A stretch of 64,000 nt of DNA. It comes from Thelonectria olida (Eukaryota; Ascomycota; Sordariomycetes; Hypocreales; Nectriaceae). The DNA lies in contig JAGPYM010000065.1 in assembly GCA_020736575.1 (NCBI GenBank), forward strand, positions 1 to 64,000. Direction: 5' to 3'. Of the stretch, positions 11,522 through 22,024 are shown in pieces (position 1 is the first letter of the stretch; each line of letters begins with the position of its first letter). The translations under genes and the position numbers were made by a program. The notes below the pieces were generated by a model that ran no database searches, had not been told where the DNA came from, and worked only from the letters and a program-made list of their open reading frames with translations.

Positions 11522-12758
11522 ATTTCTGTGCCTCCTTGCAGGTGAATGCTTTGTGGCCTAGGCCCCAGCAGTTATAGCATTGCACCGGGTCGACCTTTGG
11601 CTCGAATACGCTGGTCCTGGCCGATTCTCCTGTAAGGTGAAAGTATTTTCCTTCTAGGAGCCGCCTTGCTTCGCTCTCCTTTGTCACGTAGATCACCATT
11701 GACCCATACGCTTTGCCGTTTGTCTTATCGCTGAGCCAGTCCATCCTCGCTATTGTCACTTCGTTTTCTTTACCGAGTGCCTCCACCGCCCCGGGGAGAA
11801 GGTTGCCGTGCGCATCTATGACGGCCGAACGGTAGGCCCCATCAATCTTCACCGGGTACACCCGGTCTCTCAGGACTTTTGCGCCCGGTATGCACTCTGC
11901 TCCTCGCACCGATTCTCGGACCATGCTCCGTTCCGTCTCATCTCTACAGATAACCTTGATCAGGTCGGGGTTCCTCGCGCCTCTGGTTACGGCTGCGCAT
12001 CTCCAATTCCCGTCCTTCTTTCTTGTCCTCACCGCCGCCTCGATTGCCTGTCGAACCTCTCCGACTTGTGCCTTGCCTCTGTCGTCGTTAGTCGTACCCG
12101 AGATGTCTATCGTGCAGATCAGGTCGGCCGCGAACACCCGTGGAGGTGTGTGTTCAGGTAGTCCGGCAGCCCCATTCTGCTCATCCCTCAGTGGCATACG
12201 GGTAATGTTTGCATATGATGGCCTGGGATCTGTCTGGCCTGGCCTGACTTTCGAGTGCTGTGTTATCGTGTCTAGTTTTTCGTGTATTCGTTTGAGCTCC
12301 TCAGCCGCCTCTACCTGAGCGGGGTCGGGGTCGCTCGAGGTCTGCTGTATTCGTTTGAGCTCGTCGATCTGGTCCTGCATCAGCTTTCGTTCTCGTGCGG
12401 CTTGCTCTTGGATGCTCTGGATGTCTTGCTGCAGTTTCCCGATCGATTTCTCCTGACTCGCAATCATCTGTTTCAGCGCCTGCTGCTCCTTCTTCCACGC
12501 GTCCCATAGAGTCTCAATCATCCCCTCGTGCGCGCTTGTGATTTCCTTCACGGCCTACTTGTGCATCTTCGTGATTTGCTTCACTGTCTCTTCGCGTGAT
12601 TCCCGGAGCATTGTCTGTATCACTGTTCCGACGTTGCCGGCCAAATTTTCCATCCCTTTCGCAGTTAACTTTCGCGGTCGATCAGATTTACGCGTGCCAC
12701 TGTCTAGAGGATCGAGGCCCTCGGGGGCTACGACGATGCTGCCAGCGACCGCGTCCAT
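11385..12758 (-). pseudogene. LINE-1 ORF1 (gag-like RNA-binding protein) with one premature stop
   Basis: ORF1 of Tad1-type LINEs makes a nucleic-acid-binding protein that coats the RNA. The frame opens at ATG 12758 (MDAVAGSIVVAPEG) and is interrupted by a single TAG at 12552-12554, where the intact homologue at 58308-59774 stays open. It then continues without change of frame to 11385. After the stop come a long Glu/Gln-rich coiled-coil stretch, a conserved central domain (YGSMVIYVTKESEARRLL) and C-terminal zinc knuckles CYNCWGLGHKAFTC and CGRCAGRGHYHRQC, plus a third CVQCRGQHEAFSRTC. Re-initiation after the stop might still give an N-terminally shortened protein. Confidence 0.85.
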
Positions 12759-12820
12759 CGCGCCGTTTCGCGTTGCGTCGCGCTACGCCTCGCTACCCAG
12801 CCCGCTACAGCTGCAACGTC

Positions 12821-12984
12821 TGTAAAGATTGTAAAGATTGTAAAGATTGTAAAGATTGTAAAGATTGTAAAGATTGTAAAGATTGTAAAGATTGTAAAGA
12901 TTGTAAAGATTGTAAAGATTGTAAAGATTGTAAAGATTGTAAAGATTGTAAAGATTGTAAAGATTGTAAAGATTGTAAAGATTG
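12821..12984. repeat. Perfect 9-bp tandem array, about 18 copies, at LINE-1 5' end
   Basis: The unit is TGTAAAGAT on the plus strand (ATCTTTACA in the LINE sense). The array starts 63 bp upstream of the ORF1 ATG and ends at TGTCGA, where the LINE seems to end. A 14-copy array of TGTAAAGAG sits in the same place in LINE-2. The Cys-Lys-Asp reading on the plus strand is a by-product of the period. Confidence 0.95.
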
Positions 12985-12990
12985 TCGATC

Positions 12991-13974
12991 ATGATATGTC
13001 TTATTGCGTAGCGTGGTTATTTGGCGCATTGACGTTCAAGTGCGCAACATGCACGGGGTTGAGGCACGTAAGGTCTTGCCCTCTCTGCTCAAAACACCGC
13101 AGATCCCAACTCATCCCAAACTATAAAGACATCCCGCTCCGGTCCATTATCCCGTGACCTGCTTTTCGTCATACAAATGTGTCCAATCCGATGGCTCCCT
13201 CGCAGACAGCATTAATCGCTGTAACCTGCGCTCTTACCCCTTGTACCTCGAGCGGGGAAACCTGATAAGCGCTATGCCTGTTCGATAGTCTGACCTAATG
13301 TTAATCACGAAGGCTCACCGAATTGCACAGGCAGCACATCTTCTACCGCAGCGGCGTTCGGGTTGCCCGAGCCGGAGCCAGATGCGCACAGGATCTTGAC
13401 TGTCGAGCACGCAGCGGCCGTCTCTCGTGTGCCGGAACATTCCGAGACTGCCACCCCACTGTGAGGAATGTCACTCTTAACGACCAATCACTTGGCAGAA
13501 CGGGCGCGTGCCAAGCAGCTCGGTAACGCCGTAAGGTGTGACCATCAAAATGCAGGAACGAACCTTTTAAGCATTTGAACCAGTTCCTTATGGCTTCTAT
13601 TGTAATTTTTACGCCGAGCTTCGCTCCTTGCCGCCGAACTTCTGACGAGTCATGATGTCTCTGTGACAGAATGCTTCGGACAACGCAACGTCGCTCTCTC
13701 TGCAGCTGAGGTATTTAAACCTGATCACAAAGCCTTTTTTTTTTTTTTTTTTTTGGCGCTTGCGAGGTGCCGTTCTCGTATTCCTTCTCACATCATTAGG
13801 TGCTTCAGCTGTCCGAACTGGGCATCTACATGATCACTGGGCTCGATCGCCAAGGCTGTGGTAGATGTCAGTTGGCAGGCAGAGTCGACCTTGAATTCCC
13901 TGTTAGTTATCCATACGAGGAAAACTTCTCAATATCGACTAATTTGTATGTCAACCCGACTAGTGTATTGAGAC
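12991..13974. other. Intergenic sequence with a poly-T tract
   Basis: No gene recognised. A run of about 20 T lies at 13735-13754; an A-rich equivalent occurs at about 18253-18271 on the other side of the hAT cluster. Short open frames on both strands show no domain. Confidence 0.4.
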
Positions 13975-14226
13975 ATGACAAAACTTCGCATGCCCAGGAT
14001 GACCAGCGAGGAGCCCGACAACGGCCAGCTAGCGAGCCTGGATTCCGGAACGGGGCACTATTCAGAGAACTCGGCACTGAAGGCCGAGATATCCCGATTA
14101 CAGGCGGAACTGGTCGACCTTAGAAACATCCTTCTGGCGCACAGAGAGTGCTGCGGTTCTTCACGGATCTGTCCACACTCGAAAAGTCCGCCCTGCGACG
14201 ATGAGAACACGACAGCAAGCAACTAA
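13975..14226 (+). CDS. Small ORF with an ATF/CREB-type leucine zipper but no basic region
   Basis: An 83-residue frame (ATG 13975). Residues about 31-57 form an amphipathic helix, NSALKAEISRLQAEL then VDLRNILLAHREC, with Leu at heptad-type spacing. The ending DLRNILLAHREC strongly recalls the end of fungal ATF/CREB bZIP domains, in which a similar LLLAH-x-DC tail follows the zipper. The DNA-contacting basic region that should precede it is absent, and I found no upstream exon supplying it. It could be the last exon of a degraded bZIP gene, or a short zipper-only peptide able to dimerise with full-length bZIPs. The Cys-rich tail (CCGSSRICPHSKSPPC) is unusual. Expression is unproven. Confidence 0.4.
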   Translation: MTKLRMPRMTSEEPDNGQLASLDSGTGHYSENSALKAEISRLQAELVDLRNILLAHRECCGSSRICPHSKSPPCDDENTTASN

Positions 14227-14346
14227 AAGCACACCCCAGGTCGTTGTCCTGGCTGGCATCGCATTCGTATCGAACCATCCGTTAAATGCCATACAAGCTC
14301 TCACTCGTCGGTCGACTGAACATTGTGCCGTTTTTGAGCTTAGCGG

Positions 14347-14610
14347 TTGAAACTAAGTGTCGCGAGGGTCATACAATTAATCAGACCGGAAGTCAGTTTC
14401 CGGCTGTTCAGACTGACTGTTCAGACCGGCTGCCCGGAGGTCCGAACTTCCAGTCAGAGGTTGGCATCCGCTACGTCTCCCAAAAAGCAAGTTCTTCATC
14501 ATAGCGGCCCTGGCGGCCCTATTGATCTTATCTATAAGAAACCGACCTCTTTTCAATCCTTAGAGAAATCAAGAGCTTCAATGGCTTCAATTTTCCCACA
14601 TACAGTTTGA
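14347..14610 (+). repeat. Left copy of a diverged ~250-bp inverted repeat
   Basis: The left copy shares GGTCATACA, GGCTGTTCAGA, TTCCAGTCAGA, CCCAAAAAGCAAGTTCTTCA and AAGAAACCGACCT with the reverse complement of about 17345-17595, in the same order and spacing. The right copy is the 5' leader of the hAT transposase gene. The left copy is therefore probably a 5' fragment of a second, oppositely oriented relative. Confidence 0.7.
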
Positions 14611-14769
14611 CACTTGGATGTCCCTGGGGAGACGACACCATATAGTGGTGTCAGTGTAGATGTTTCGACTTTCAATGCGATGCCCTCCTCCGCATCTTCG
14701 ACTGGTCCAATGACATATTATTCGCTCTCAATTCCATCTCTGCCTTGGCCAAGGCCACAACTTATTGGG
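14611..14769 (+). other. Short open segment after the left inverted repeat
   Basis: A frame from ATG 14614 (MDVPGETTPYSGVSVDVST) runs into the proposed hAT left end. It may be the start of the coding part of the truncated relative, but nothing identifies it. Confidence 0.2.
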
Positions 14770-14837
14770 CTGGCGACATACATGGGCAACCTGTATAACA
14801 TGTTAAGAAATCCCTTAACATGTTAAACAGAACAAGA

Positions 14838-14955
14838 TAAGAAAAAATACAGATTACAGGATAACAGGATAAGATAACAGGATAACAGGATAACAGGATA
14901 AGATAACAGGATAACAGGATAACAGGATAAGATAACAGGATAACAGGATAAGAAA
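14838..14955. repeat. GGATAACA-type tandem repeats in the hAT 3' region
   Basis: About a dozen units of GATAACAG and GATAACAGGATAA follow one another. A shorter, diverged counterpart (ATAATAGAATAACAGAATAA) lies near the right end at about 17692-17712. Possibly a subterminal binding-site array. Confidence 0.7.
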
Positions 14956-15016
14956 CACGATAGTAAGCCAATGAGGCGATGAAATCAAACAATTAATTTA
15001 ACAACTCTATTCTATA

Positions 15017-17265
15017 TCAATCAATATCCTCCTTGTCTTCTAAATCGTCATCTGAATCAGTAAGATCATCTTTTAATGCGGAAAACATCATCGGTAACCC
15101 AAATCCACCCCGGGATGTAGGTATGATATGACCTTCGCGCAGCCAGCTGCCTATATACTCTACCCTGTCAATGTTTGCACATTTAATCCGCAGCCTATCC
15201 CATGAGCATGTCCTGCGGCCCCCAGAGAAGGCGCTCTCTGGCTCGGATGACTCTGGTGAGATGGAGAGTATCGCGATGGCCATGCGGCTAAGTCGTGGAT
15301 ATCTTCTCCGCTGCTCAGATGCGCACCACCATTGAAGCGGCGTAGAATCGATCTCTATGGGTTGAGCGGTAATAAAGGTCATGAAATCATCCTCACAACG
15401 CAATACAGCGGTCTTTACCTTCATATTCCTTGCCAACTGAGCTAGTTTATTACTCTCATGTTCCACAAAGTCCGGGACAGCGCTCGGAGCGGCGGAATAA
15501 ACGGGAACGTCCTCGTTCATGGCGTAGTATTTATTCATAATGGACCAGCCCATATCGATGGCATGTAGCATGCGTTCATCGTGTGTCTCGAGTGCGCCGT
15601 AGTGCCGCTATAATCGTATTAGCATCTATCTTAGCTGTTAAAACCAGCGATGAGATGTCCGCACGCGTCCCGGCCGCACTACGCATGCGAGAGATATCTC
15701 AGCTGTGGGATTAACGCTGAGATGTCCTCGCTACCTCGCAATGAAATAACCCACCTTCTCGTTTTCATAATGAGAAAGAAGGCAGTCCATTAGAAATAAT
15801 GACTGTGAAAGAGATGCTTTATTGCCCTCAGCGCACAATGTGGCCCCATCAAAGGGTTGGAGAAATAGGTACGCTTTCTGAAGCAAATCCCAATCAGCCG
15901 CCGTCAATCGATTGCCTCCAAGGATCTGCTCGTGTTCATGCATGAATTGAACGATCTGCGCCTTCTTTTTGAAAAGTTTATCGAGGACATGATACCATGA
16001 AGTCCACCGCGTCTCATTATCGATCCCTAGTCGCAAACCGACTTCATCGTCCCACAGCTGGCTATTAAGCGATGAGCAGCGTGTCCAAACAGCCAGACCG
16101 TGCAGTTTACGTAGCGGAGGTATGCCCTCAATGCCTAGATAGTCCTCATCAACGTCCGATCTCGAGAGACGTCTACGTCCTCTACGTCTTCTGGTGGTGA
16201 GGGCCTGAGAGAAGCGGATTAGCAGGTCTTCACTATGGCTTCAGATGCGGCTTCAAGTGTGGCGATGAGGGCTTCATTCGATGACCCGAGAAGGAAGGCT
16301 TGAAGGGAGAGATTGATGATGTGGTCGATGCAGCGGATGCGGCGTTTTTTGGGGTCATAGTCGATCTACCGCTCATCATTAGATTAGTCCATCAAAAACG
16401 GCCCCCAACTTACGTTAAGATTATCTTTCAATCGACGTGCTATGGACTCCAGGCATGTGTCGTTTGACGTAGCGTTATCCCCGGTGTGATAGCCGAGTTT
16501 TGACGTGATCCCGAAGGTCTCGAGAATAGTCATAATGAGATCAGCTTGCCGCTCTCCAGAGTGGTTGTCGCGACATTCCGGTAGTCCTAGAAGTCCCTTC
16601 TGCAGTTGATAATCCTGATCAACCCATTGAGCACAAACAGCCAGTAGTGCATGACGATGTGGCGATGTCCAGAGATGGGTGGAGATGTGAATAGGTGACG
16701 ACACGATTGCTAGTTTGTCTTTGATCTGATCTCTATAGAATACGTGATTTTCCGCAATGTGACGCATGGCCTGACGTCTGGACGTGATTAATTGATCACC
16801 GATGGTCGGATTGCATGCCAAAGCGAGATCCTTCAACTCGTTCCATTCAACAGCTGAAAAAGGAGCTCTCCGCCGTGTGAGCAGTCCTATAACAGCTTCA
16901 TTATATGCCTGCCGATTGAAAACCTGCCGAAGATTATCAGGTGTAGGAATAGATGCAAATATGGCGGGTAATGAGCGTTGATTCGATGATATCGGCGAAG
17001 GCGGCGGCGGCGGTCGAAGCTGTGCAGCATGGCGGTTTTTGATATGATGTACAGCTGTTACTCGATGCCCATGACTCCATTTAGGGCATAATCGGCACAC
17101 ATAAGGCATAGTGCCTTTGGTCTTTCGTTTGCGGCCGGCGGCAAGCGGTTTATTCTTATCTGGATACTGCCGATCCATAATAGAGAAGAAGTTTGAAGGT
17201 AATGGATTAGATGTTTGAGAATTAGAGTCGCCGATCGACGATAAGATATCGCTTTCTGAAGCCAT
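15017..17265 (-). pseudogene. hAT transposase, frameshifted
   Basis: Read on the minus strand from ATG 17265. A BED-type zinc finger comes early (VCRLCPKWSHGHRVTAVHHIKNRH, about residues 54-78), followed by the hAT core (QLITSRRQAMRHIAENH, WTSPHRHALLAVCAQW, TGDNATSNDTCLESIARRL). A plausible intron begins GTAAGT at about 16418 and ends GGTAG at about 16368, restoring IDYDPKKRRIRCIDHIINL. Near 16230 the frame breaks (AIVK to EDLLIRFSQAL), then runs through NETRWTSWYHVLDKLF to 15731. After another probable intron (to about 15605) comes the C-terminal dimerisation region (PLQWWCASEQRRRYPRLSRM and ESAFSGGRR). Part of the usual segment after VPVYSAA seems to be missing. Related to fungal hAT elements of the Restless/Tol type; probably inactive. 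Confidence 0.75.
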
Positions 17266-17344
17266 AATGATGGGTATGAGATGAAAACTATCTTAATGTG
17301 AAAATTTTCCGGTATTTGTGATGTCTGCGGCGATAAAAAGCTGT

Positions 17345-17595
17345 CACATTCAGCGATGAATTGATTGTCATAGAAGCTCTTGGTTCTCTATCTAATGAGT
17401 GGAAAATAGGTCGGTTTCTTATACCTAGGGTGAAGGGCCTCCGGGGCCGTTGTGTTGAAGAACTTGCTTTTTGGGAAACATAGATGACGCCAATTTCTGA
17501 CTGGAAATTCGGACTTCCGACCTGCCAGTGAACGGCCATTCTGAACAGCTGAGAGACCTTCCTTCCAGTTTGATCAAATGTATGACCTTTTGGTC
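17345..17595 (-). repeat. Right copy of the ~250-bp inverted repeat
   Basis: This is the hAT 5' leader, reverse complementary in structure to 14347-14610. Shared words are listed under the left copy. Confidence 0.7.
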
Positions 17596-17780
17596 CGTTG
17601 GATGTGAGAAAAGCAATGCAAAAAGCGTGTTTTACTTATCCTGCTTATTCTGTTATTCCGTTATAACAAATTAGTGTGAGAGCCATAACATGATAATAGA
17701 ATAACAGAATAAAAGATATTAACATGTTATACAGAACAAGCAACAAAATACCAGAACAAGGTGCCCATGTATGCTCAAGC

Positions 17781-18710
17781 CAGTGATGTAAATAGTGAGG
17801 CCGTAAATAAGACAACATCATATTCAATATCGTATTGGCTGCACGGTATAAAAATACCGTGCAGTGCAAGCAATACCGAAAACCGTGTAGTGCAGTGCAG
17901 AGACATTCAGATATCGTATAATATGATATTTATTCAGTGCAAATACAGTGCAATACGAGACCTCTCGTGGTACGCATCAGTCTCGAGCTTCCCACCCTGT
18001 TTGACGAGTATCATGTCACGGTCGGATTCACGGTGAAGCTTCACAGCGACTGCTGCCTGGGCCGCCGCGTGACTCAACGCTTGGGTTTTCAACACGTGTA
18101 ACAGACAACATCACGGGCTTCCTTTCTTTTCCGCTTCAGCTTAGTTGTTCGTAGTCAATCCACTGCATTTCCAGCGCTTCAGGCCTGTTGTCTGTATCGT
18201 ACCGTTACATATCAGAATTATACCAGCCCCAAGAATCGATGTTAACGATGTAGAAAAAAAAAAAAAAAAAAACTCAAATCTGCAGTTTTTTCTTATAATC
18301 TCTACTTTTACTTCGTTCTTGTACGTAGGAAATACGAGACTTTAGTGCCGTAGTAATGTTGCCTACCCTGTTTATACCCGTTAGCTCAACACAAGTGAGG
18401 TCCGGGAGAACGCCTTCTCAAGCGTTCTCATCATTTGGAAATAGTGTGCTGCAGTATGTTGGCCGCGAATATCTTCGTCTGGTTTTTGGTCGAGCAGGCA
18501 GTCTCAAACCGCAATCTTACTTAATTGGTTAGTTTTATGCTGAGGTCATGTGGGTCTTTACACGCCGTGCGATATGATATTACAATACGATATCGCTCAA
18601 ATACAGTGCAATACCGTATACCGCGCAGTGCAGCAAAGTCTTAAACGATCCAGTGCAGTGTGGGGTTGAAAAAATATCGTATACGGTATTTTGCTCTATT
18701 TACTTCACTG
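17781..18710. mobile_element. Non-autonomous hAT-like element (930 bp)
   Basis: The ends are inverted: CAGTGATGTAAATAG at 17781 and, read from 18710 inward, CAGTGAAGTAAATAG. CAGTG is a usual hAT terminus. Both subterminal regions are full of AGTGCA/TGCAGTGC words and CGATATCGTAT or GATATGATAT words, a pattern typical of transposase-binding repeats. A small hairpin (CACGGTATAAAAATACCGTG) lies at about 17841-17860. No coding capacity. An 8-bp target duplication is not evident. Confidence 0.5.
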
Positions 18711-19728
18711 CCTTCCGACCATGCAGCTTTTCTAAATCCGTCCAACGTTGAGACTACTGATGCAACCGTTACCGCACTCAACCATCTAGCCTGCAACTCC
18801 TAAATCAAATAAGTAGGGGTAACCCTGCTTACCTCGCACCTGTAAATTCGTATTTCTCACACTTCTCTCGTAACCAGTTTCCCCTTATTGGTGGCAGCAA
18901 GTGACCGACGTTTTGTGAGCTCATCCCAACATCATACTGCATGAACCCTAGCCGCAACTCGTCTCCCAATTCCATGATGTTACGGCATATCTAGAAGTTG
19001 ACTAAGAACCTATTCGTTGCAAAATGGAAAATCATCCCACTACAAAATGACATGTTGACACTAAAGATCTATTTTACACTATTCAGCCGTGACCCTCGTC
19101 CTCTCCAAAGGACAGACAGGCCTTTTCAGCTACTTTACCCGTCCTTGTGAACACAAATCTTCTTGTGAACCTTCCAGTCAGCCTTCTAGCGCTCTTTCCC
19201 ACAGTATCCAACAACTTGACATCGACCACATACTTTGCAGGGCAAAATTTCCATACAAGTACCCGGCCTTCGGTGCGGATTCTCTCGAGCAATTTCAGTC
19301 ATTGTGTCCTGGATTTACTGACCCAAATGCCAACGAAAGGATCCTCTGCCACGTGAAGCCAAGACATAGGGCTTTGCAAGATGTTCATTGCAAATGATCC
19401 ACAGTTTTCACAAAATGGATTTGAAGCAGCACGACATGCCGCGTCATGAAAGGCTGTACTGCAGTTACAAACAGATCGTTATACCCGGTATTTAATCTTT
19501 CGTCATGTTTGTCTCATAACCCCTCATTTTCTCCACCCTGGTTGCTTTTTGTTGCGACGTTGCAAGGATAGCATGTCAAATGCCACCAGGATACCCTAGA
19601 CACATTCACCAATTCCAGCCAGGGACGCTCCCACGCAAGCTTTTGAATAGCACTTTTGAAAATCTCATTAGCAGGCTCTTGGCCATCAATGCTGTAAAAG
19701 CATCTTGAAAACCGCCATAGCCACCTTC
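18711..19728. other. Intergenic, no recognised gene
   Basis: One minus-strand segment at about 19083-19292 (ERIRTEGRVLVWKFCPAKYV, then VDVKLLDTVGKSARRL) reads like real protein. It has no domain that I recognise, and its surroundings are interrupted by stops, so it may be a gene remnant. Otherwise nothing. Confidence 0.3.
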
Positions 19729-19777
19729 GTTCCTCAAGGCTCTTTTGCGCAAACCGCGACCGGTTTGCCTCTCCTGT
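19729..19777. repeat. Dispersed hairpin module, copy A
   Basis: TTCGTTCCTCAAGGCTC, then TTTTGCGCAAACCGCG, then ACCGGTTTGCCTCTCCTGT. The centre folds as AAACCG-CGA-CCGGTTT. A near-identical copy lies at 50891-50942. Related modules with a different central palindrome precede the Helitrons (see findings). Confidence 0.75.
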
Positions 19778-19999
19778 TAGTACTACTCCTAATGCTAATG
19801 GGGGCTCCCATTCGGCAAAATATTTTGTCGCACTTCAAAAGAACCAAATGAGATGGCGTAACAGAGCCCGGCTCTAGCGGGGAAATCCATCGGGAGCTAG
19901 AACCTCCGGAGGGAGTGGTCCTAATATCGTTAGACTGAGGTAATGGTCTAGCACTCACTGAGCACGTGACAAGGAAAACCTTTCCCCACAATCTTTGTG

Positions 20000-20882
20000 C
20001 TTCAGGCAAGAGGAATATGCGGCAGTGTGCACGACGACCAGTCAAAGCAGGAGCGCCTACATGGGCGACGACACCGTATCGACAGTGTACGCCGGCGAAC
20101 TCCAAGGGATCTCCCTAGCTCTCCAGATCGCCCAGGAAGACAGAAGCCAAGGCAATATCAGAAAGAAAATCTTGATCTACACAGACAACCAAGCAGCTAT
20201 CAGGTCGGCGGCGAGGCCCAGGGGCAAATCGGGGTCATACCTTCTCCAAGACATAACGAAGCGAATACAGGAACTACAAACACAAGGCTTGACCGTTGAG
20301 ATCCGATGGATCCCAGCCCACAAGGGGATTTACGGCAACGAAGCGGCCGATGGAGCGGCCAAAGAAGCCACGGGATGGAGACAGAGAGGACCGCCAGGAC
20401 TAAGGGCACAGCAACCCCCGGTACTGTATTCCTTGAAGTCCACATTAAAAATGTGGTCGCGCAGAGTTGTCAACGACAGATGGAAAACGCAGTGGCGACA
20501 GGAAACCAGGGGCCGGACAACCTTCAGGCACACACCGGAGCCAACGCCAAAAGCACTACAGCCACACAAGCACTTCAGCAAGAGGCAGAGCGCCATTTAC
20601 ATCCAACTCCGGACGGAAAAGATTGGGATGAACGACTTTCTCTTCAAACGAAGAGTGCCAGGGGTCACCGATCCGAGATGCAACTGCGGCGAAGGACGGC
20701 AGACAGTAACCCACATCCTACTTCAATGCAGGAAGCACACCGCACTTCGAAATCAGGAACTAGGCCAATTTCCAGGACGTCAAAATCTCCGGACACTGCT
20801 GAGCGAGCGCAAAGTAGCAGCAAAGGTCGTCAAGTTCATGGAACAAACCCAGATCCTTGGGCAATTCAGGATCAGTCCGTAA
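20000..20882 (+). pseudogene. LINE-3: 5'-truncated non-LTR retrotransposon (RNase H and C-terminal zinc motif)
   Basis: Only the last part of a LINE polyprotein remains. RNase H is recognised by VYAGELQGISLALQIAQED, IYTDNQAAIRS (catalytic Asp) and IRWIPAHKGIYGNEAADGAAKEA. The C-terminal Cys/His motif is CNCGEGRQTVTHILLQC. The sequence differs clearly from LINE-1/2 and represents another family, close to elements found next to RNase H in many ascomycetes. Coding similarity begins abruptly near 20000, as expected for a 5'-truncated insertion. The frame is open to 20882, and the 3' UTR probably extends to about 21060. No RT domain is present in the window, so it is not autonomous. Confidence 0.8.
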
Positions 20883-22024
20883 CCAGACGAAGCCGAGCGC
20901 TGGGGGGAGACTGTAGGTAGAAGGACCCATACACGAGGCGTATACCTCGCCTTATAGGAGCCTAAAAGCATGTGTACATTAGTATTTAGAACCGCGATCT
21001 ACAGTGGTTGGCAGCCCGTTGTTGTAGATAGAGGTTTAGGAGGAAAAGTGGGAAGTTTGGAGACAGCTGGTCAAACGCCAAATGGCGTTGGCGAAGTGGG
21101 GCGTAACGGATAAACATTCGGAGCGCTTCGGCCGTCGGCCAAACCCCGCTTACCGGGCATGGCTGCCGAGAAATGGCGGCTAAAACCGAGTAGGAATAGA
21201 ACCTGAACCTGAACCTGAACCTTCTGACCCATCAGCGCCCGGTTCGCTCGACGATCTGAGCCTTCTAAGCCACTTTTGATGTGCCACCCTTTCTGAGCCA
21301 CCTTTGTGAAACGAACCACATCTGAGGAGCCACGAGTCGACATCCCAGCCCTTGAGCGTCGTGTCGTCGTGTCGGACGACTTCAGTTCATCTGCCGCCGA
21401 CCTTCTTTCACATCGTTTTCGTTTTTTCTATTGACCGGGCTGAAGAGTTCCCTACACTCTCCCGCTTCATCATGAATTCATCATGAAAAGAAGCTAGCCT
21501 TCATACACCGCACGCGTACCTGGCTGACGTATTGTCTGCTCCTAGCCTAGCCTTGGATGACGAAGAGGCTACCATGGTTCTAGACGTCACCTTGCAACTG
21601 TCGCCGTTCCCATGATGATGTGGTCTGAAACAGGGTGGCCGGGGTTCCGGCGTCGGGGCGGCGCCAGAGAAGGTGTAAATGGGGCAAGCAACAACTGGAG
21701 TTATAGGCCTCAGAGATTAATCTTACAACATCACCCCCCCCCCATTCTATTCTATTGCTATTGACCTGCGTCCCTCACTCTTCTCATCTGGCTCATCACA
21801 AACAGGGTGGTCGGGGTTCCGGCGTCGCCTTGCGACTGTCGCCGTCCCCGCGATGATGTGGTCTGAAACAGGGTGGCCGAGGTTCCGCGCCACCAGCGAC
21901 GTCGCCTGTGTCAACATCATCTCTGGCCCTCGTCCAGCTCCTTTTCATACCGCGCTGGCCACGTTTGTTTGCCTCCCTGCTTCCCGCTTTCAGTGCACAT
22001 GTTTATGACGAGACCGCTTGTACG
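20883..22024. other. LINE-3 3' end and Helitron H1 upstream region
   Basis: This holds a short ACCTGA tandem (about 21204-21226) and a direct duplication: 21591-21650 and 21829-21885 share ACTGTCGCCGT, GATGATGTGGTCTGAAACAG and GGTGGCCG. A partial third copy lies at about 21803-21828. A run of C occurs at about 21732-21741. The duplicated block lies 140-430 bp upstream of the Helitron start codon and may be part of its 5' region. No separate gene was seen. Confidence 0.5.

Larger units (their letters stand above)
5535..12990 (-). mobile_element. LINE-1: Tad1-like non-LTR retrotransposon, dead, split by a DNA transposon
   Basis: A two-ORF LINE on the minus strand: tandem-repeat 5' end (near 12984), gag-like ORF1 (12758-11385), then ORF2 with AP-endonuclease, reverse transcriptase, RNase H and terminal zinc motif (11521 to 5677, interrupted). 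The order and sequence match the intact copy at 54271-59950. Damage: an in-frame TAG in ORF1, an internal deletion in the RT core, a frameshift in RNase H, and insertion of a piggyBac-type element at 6969-9123. The 3' limit is approximate: similarity to the other copy's 3' UTR fades near 5540. Confidence 0.85.
14770..17783 (-). mobile_element. hAT-family DNA transposon (approximate ends)
   Basis: The transposase remnant at 15017-17265 is bracketed by imperfect inverted ends. The left end reads CTGGCGACATACATGGGCA at 14770, and the reverse complement of the right end reads CTGGCTTGAGCATACATGG from 17783. Next inward, both sides carry AACATGTTA and ACAGAACAAG words. No 8-bp target duplication could be matched, so the ends are provisional. 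Confidence 0.5.

Noticed and set aside
12821..12984. CRISPR-like array
   Set aside because: Units are 9 bp with no spacers, in a eukaryotic LINE. It is a simple minisatellite.
12596..12994. Plus-strand ORF with Cys-Lys-Asp repeats (metallothionein-like appearance); similarly Cys-Lys-Glu at 59819-59947
   Set aside because: The 9-bp period forces every frame open. It is the antisense of the LINE 5' UTR, not a protein gene.
21908..22024. Upstream in-frame extension of H1 (and the equivalents at 29943 and 38291) as the true Helitron N-terminus
   Set aside because: The three extensions are unrelated in sequence, whereas similarity starts at MPR-x-EPV, so the later ATG is used.
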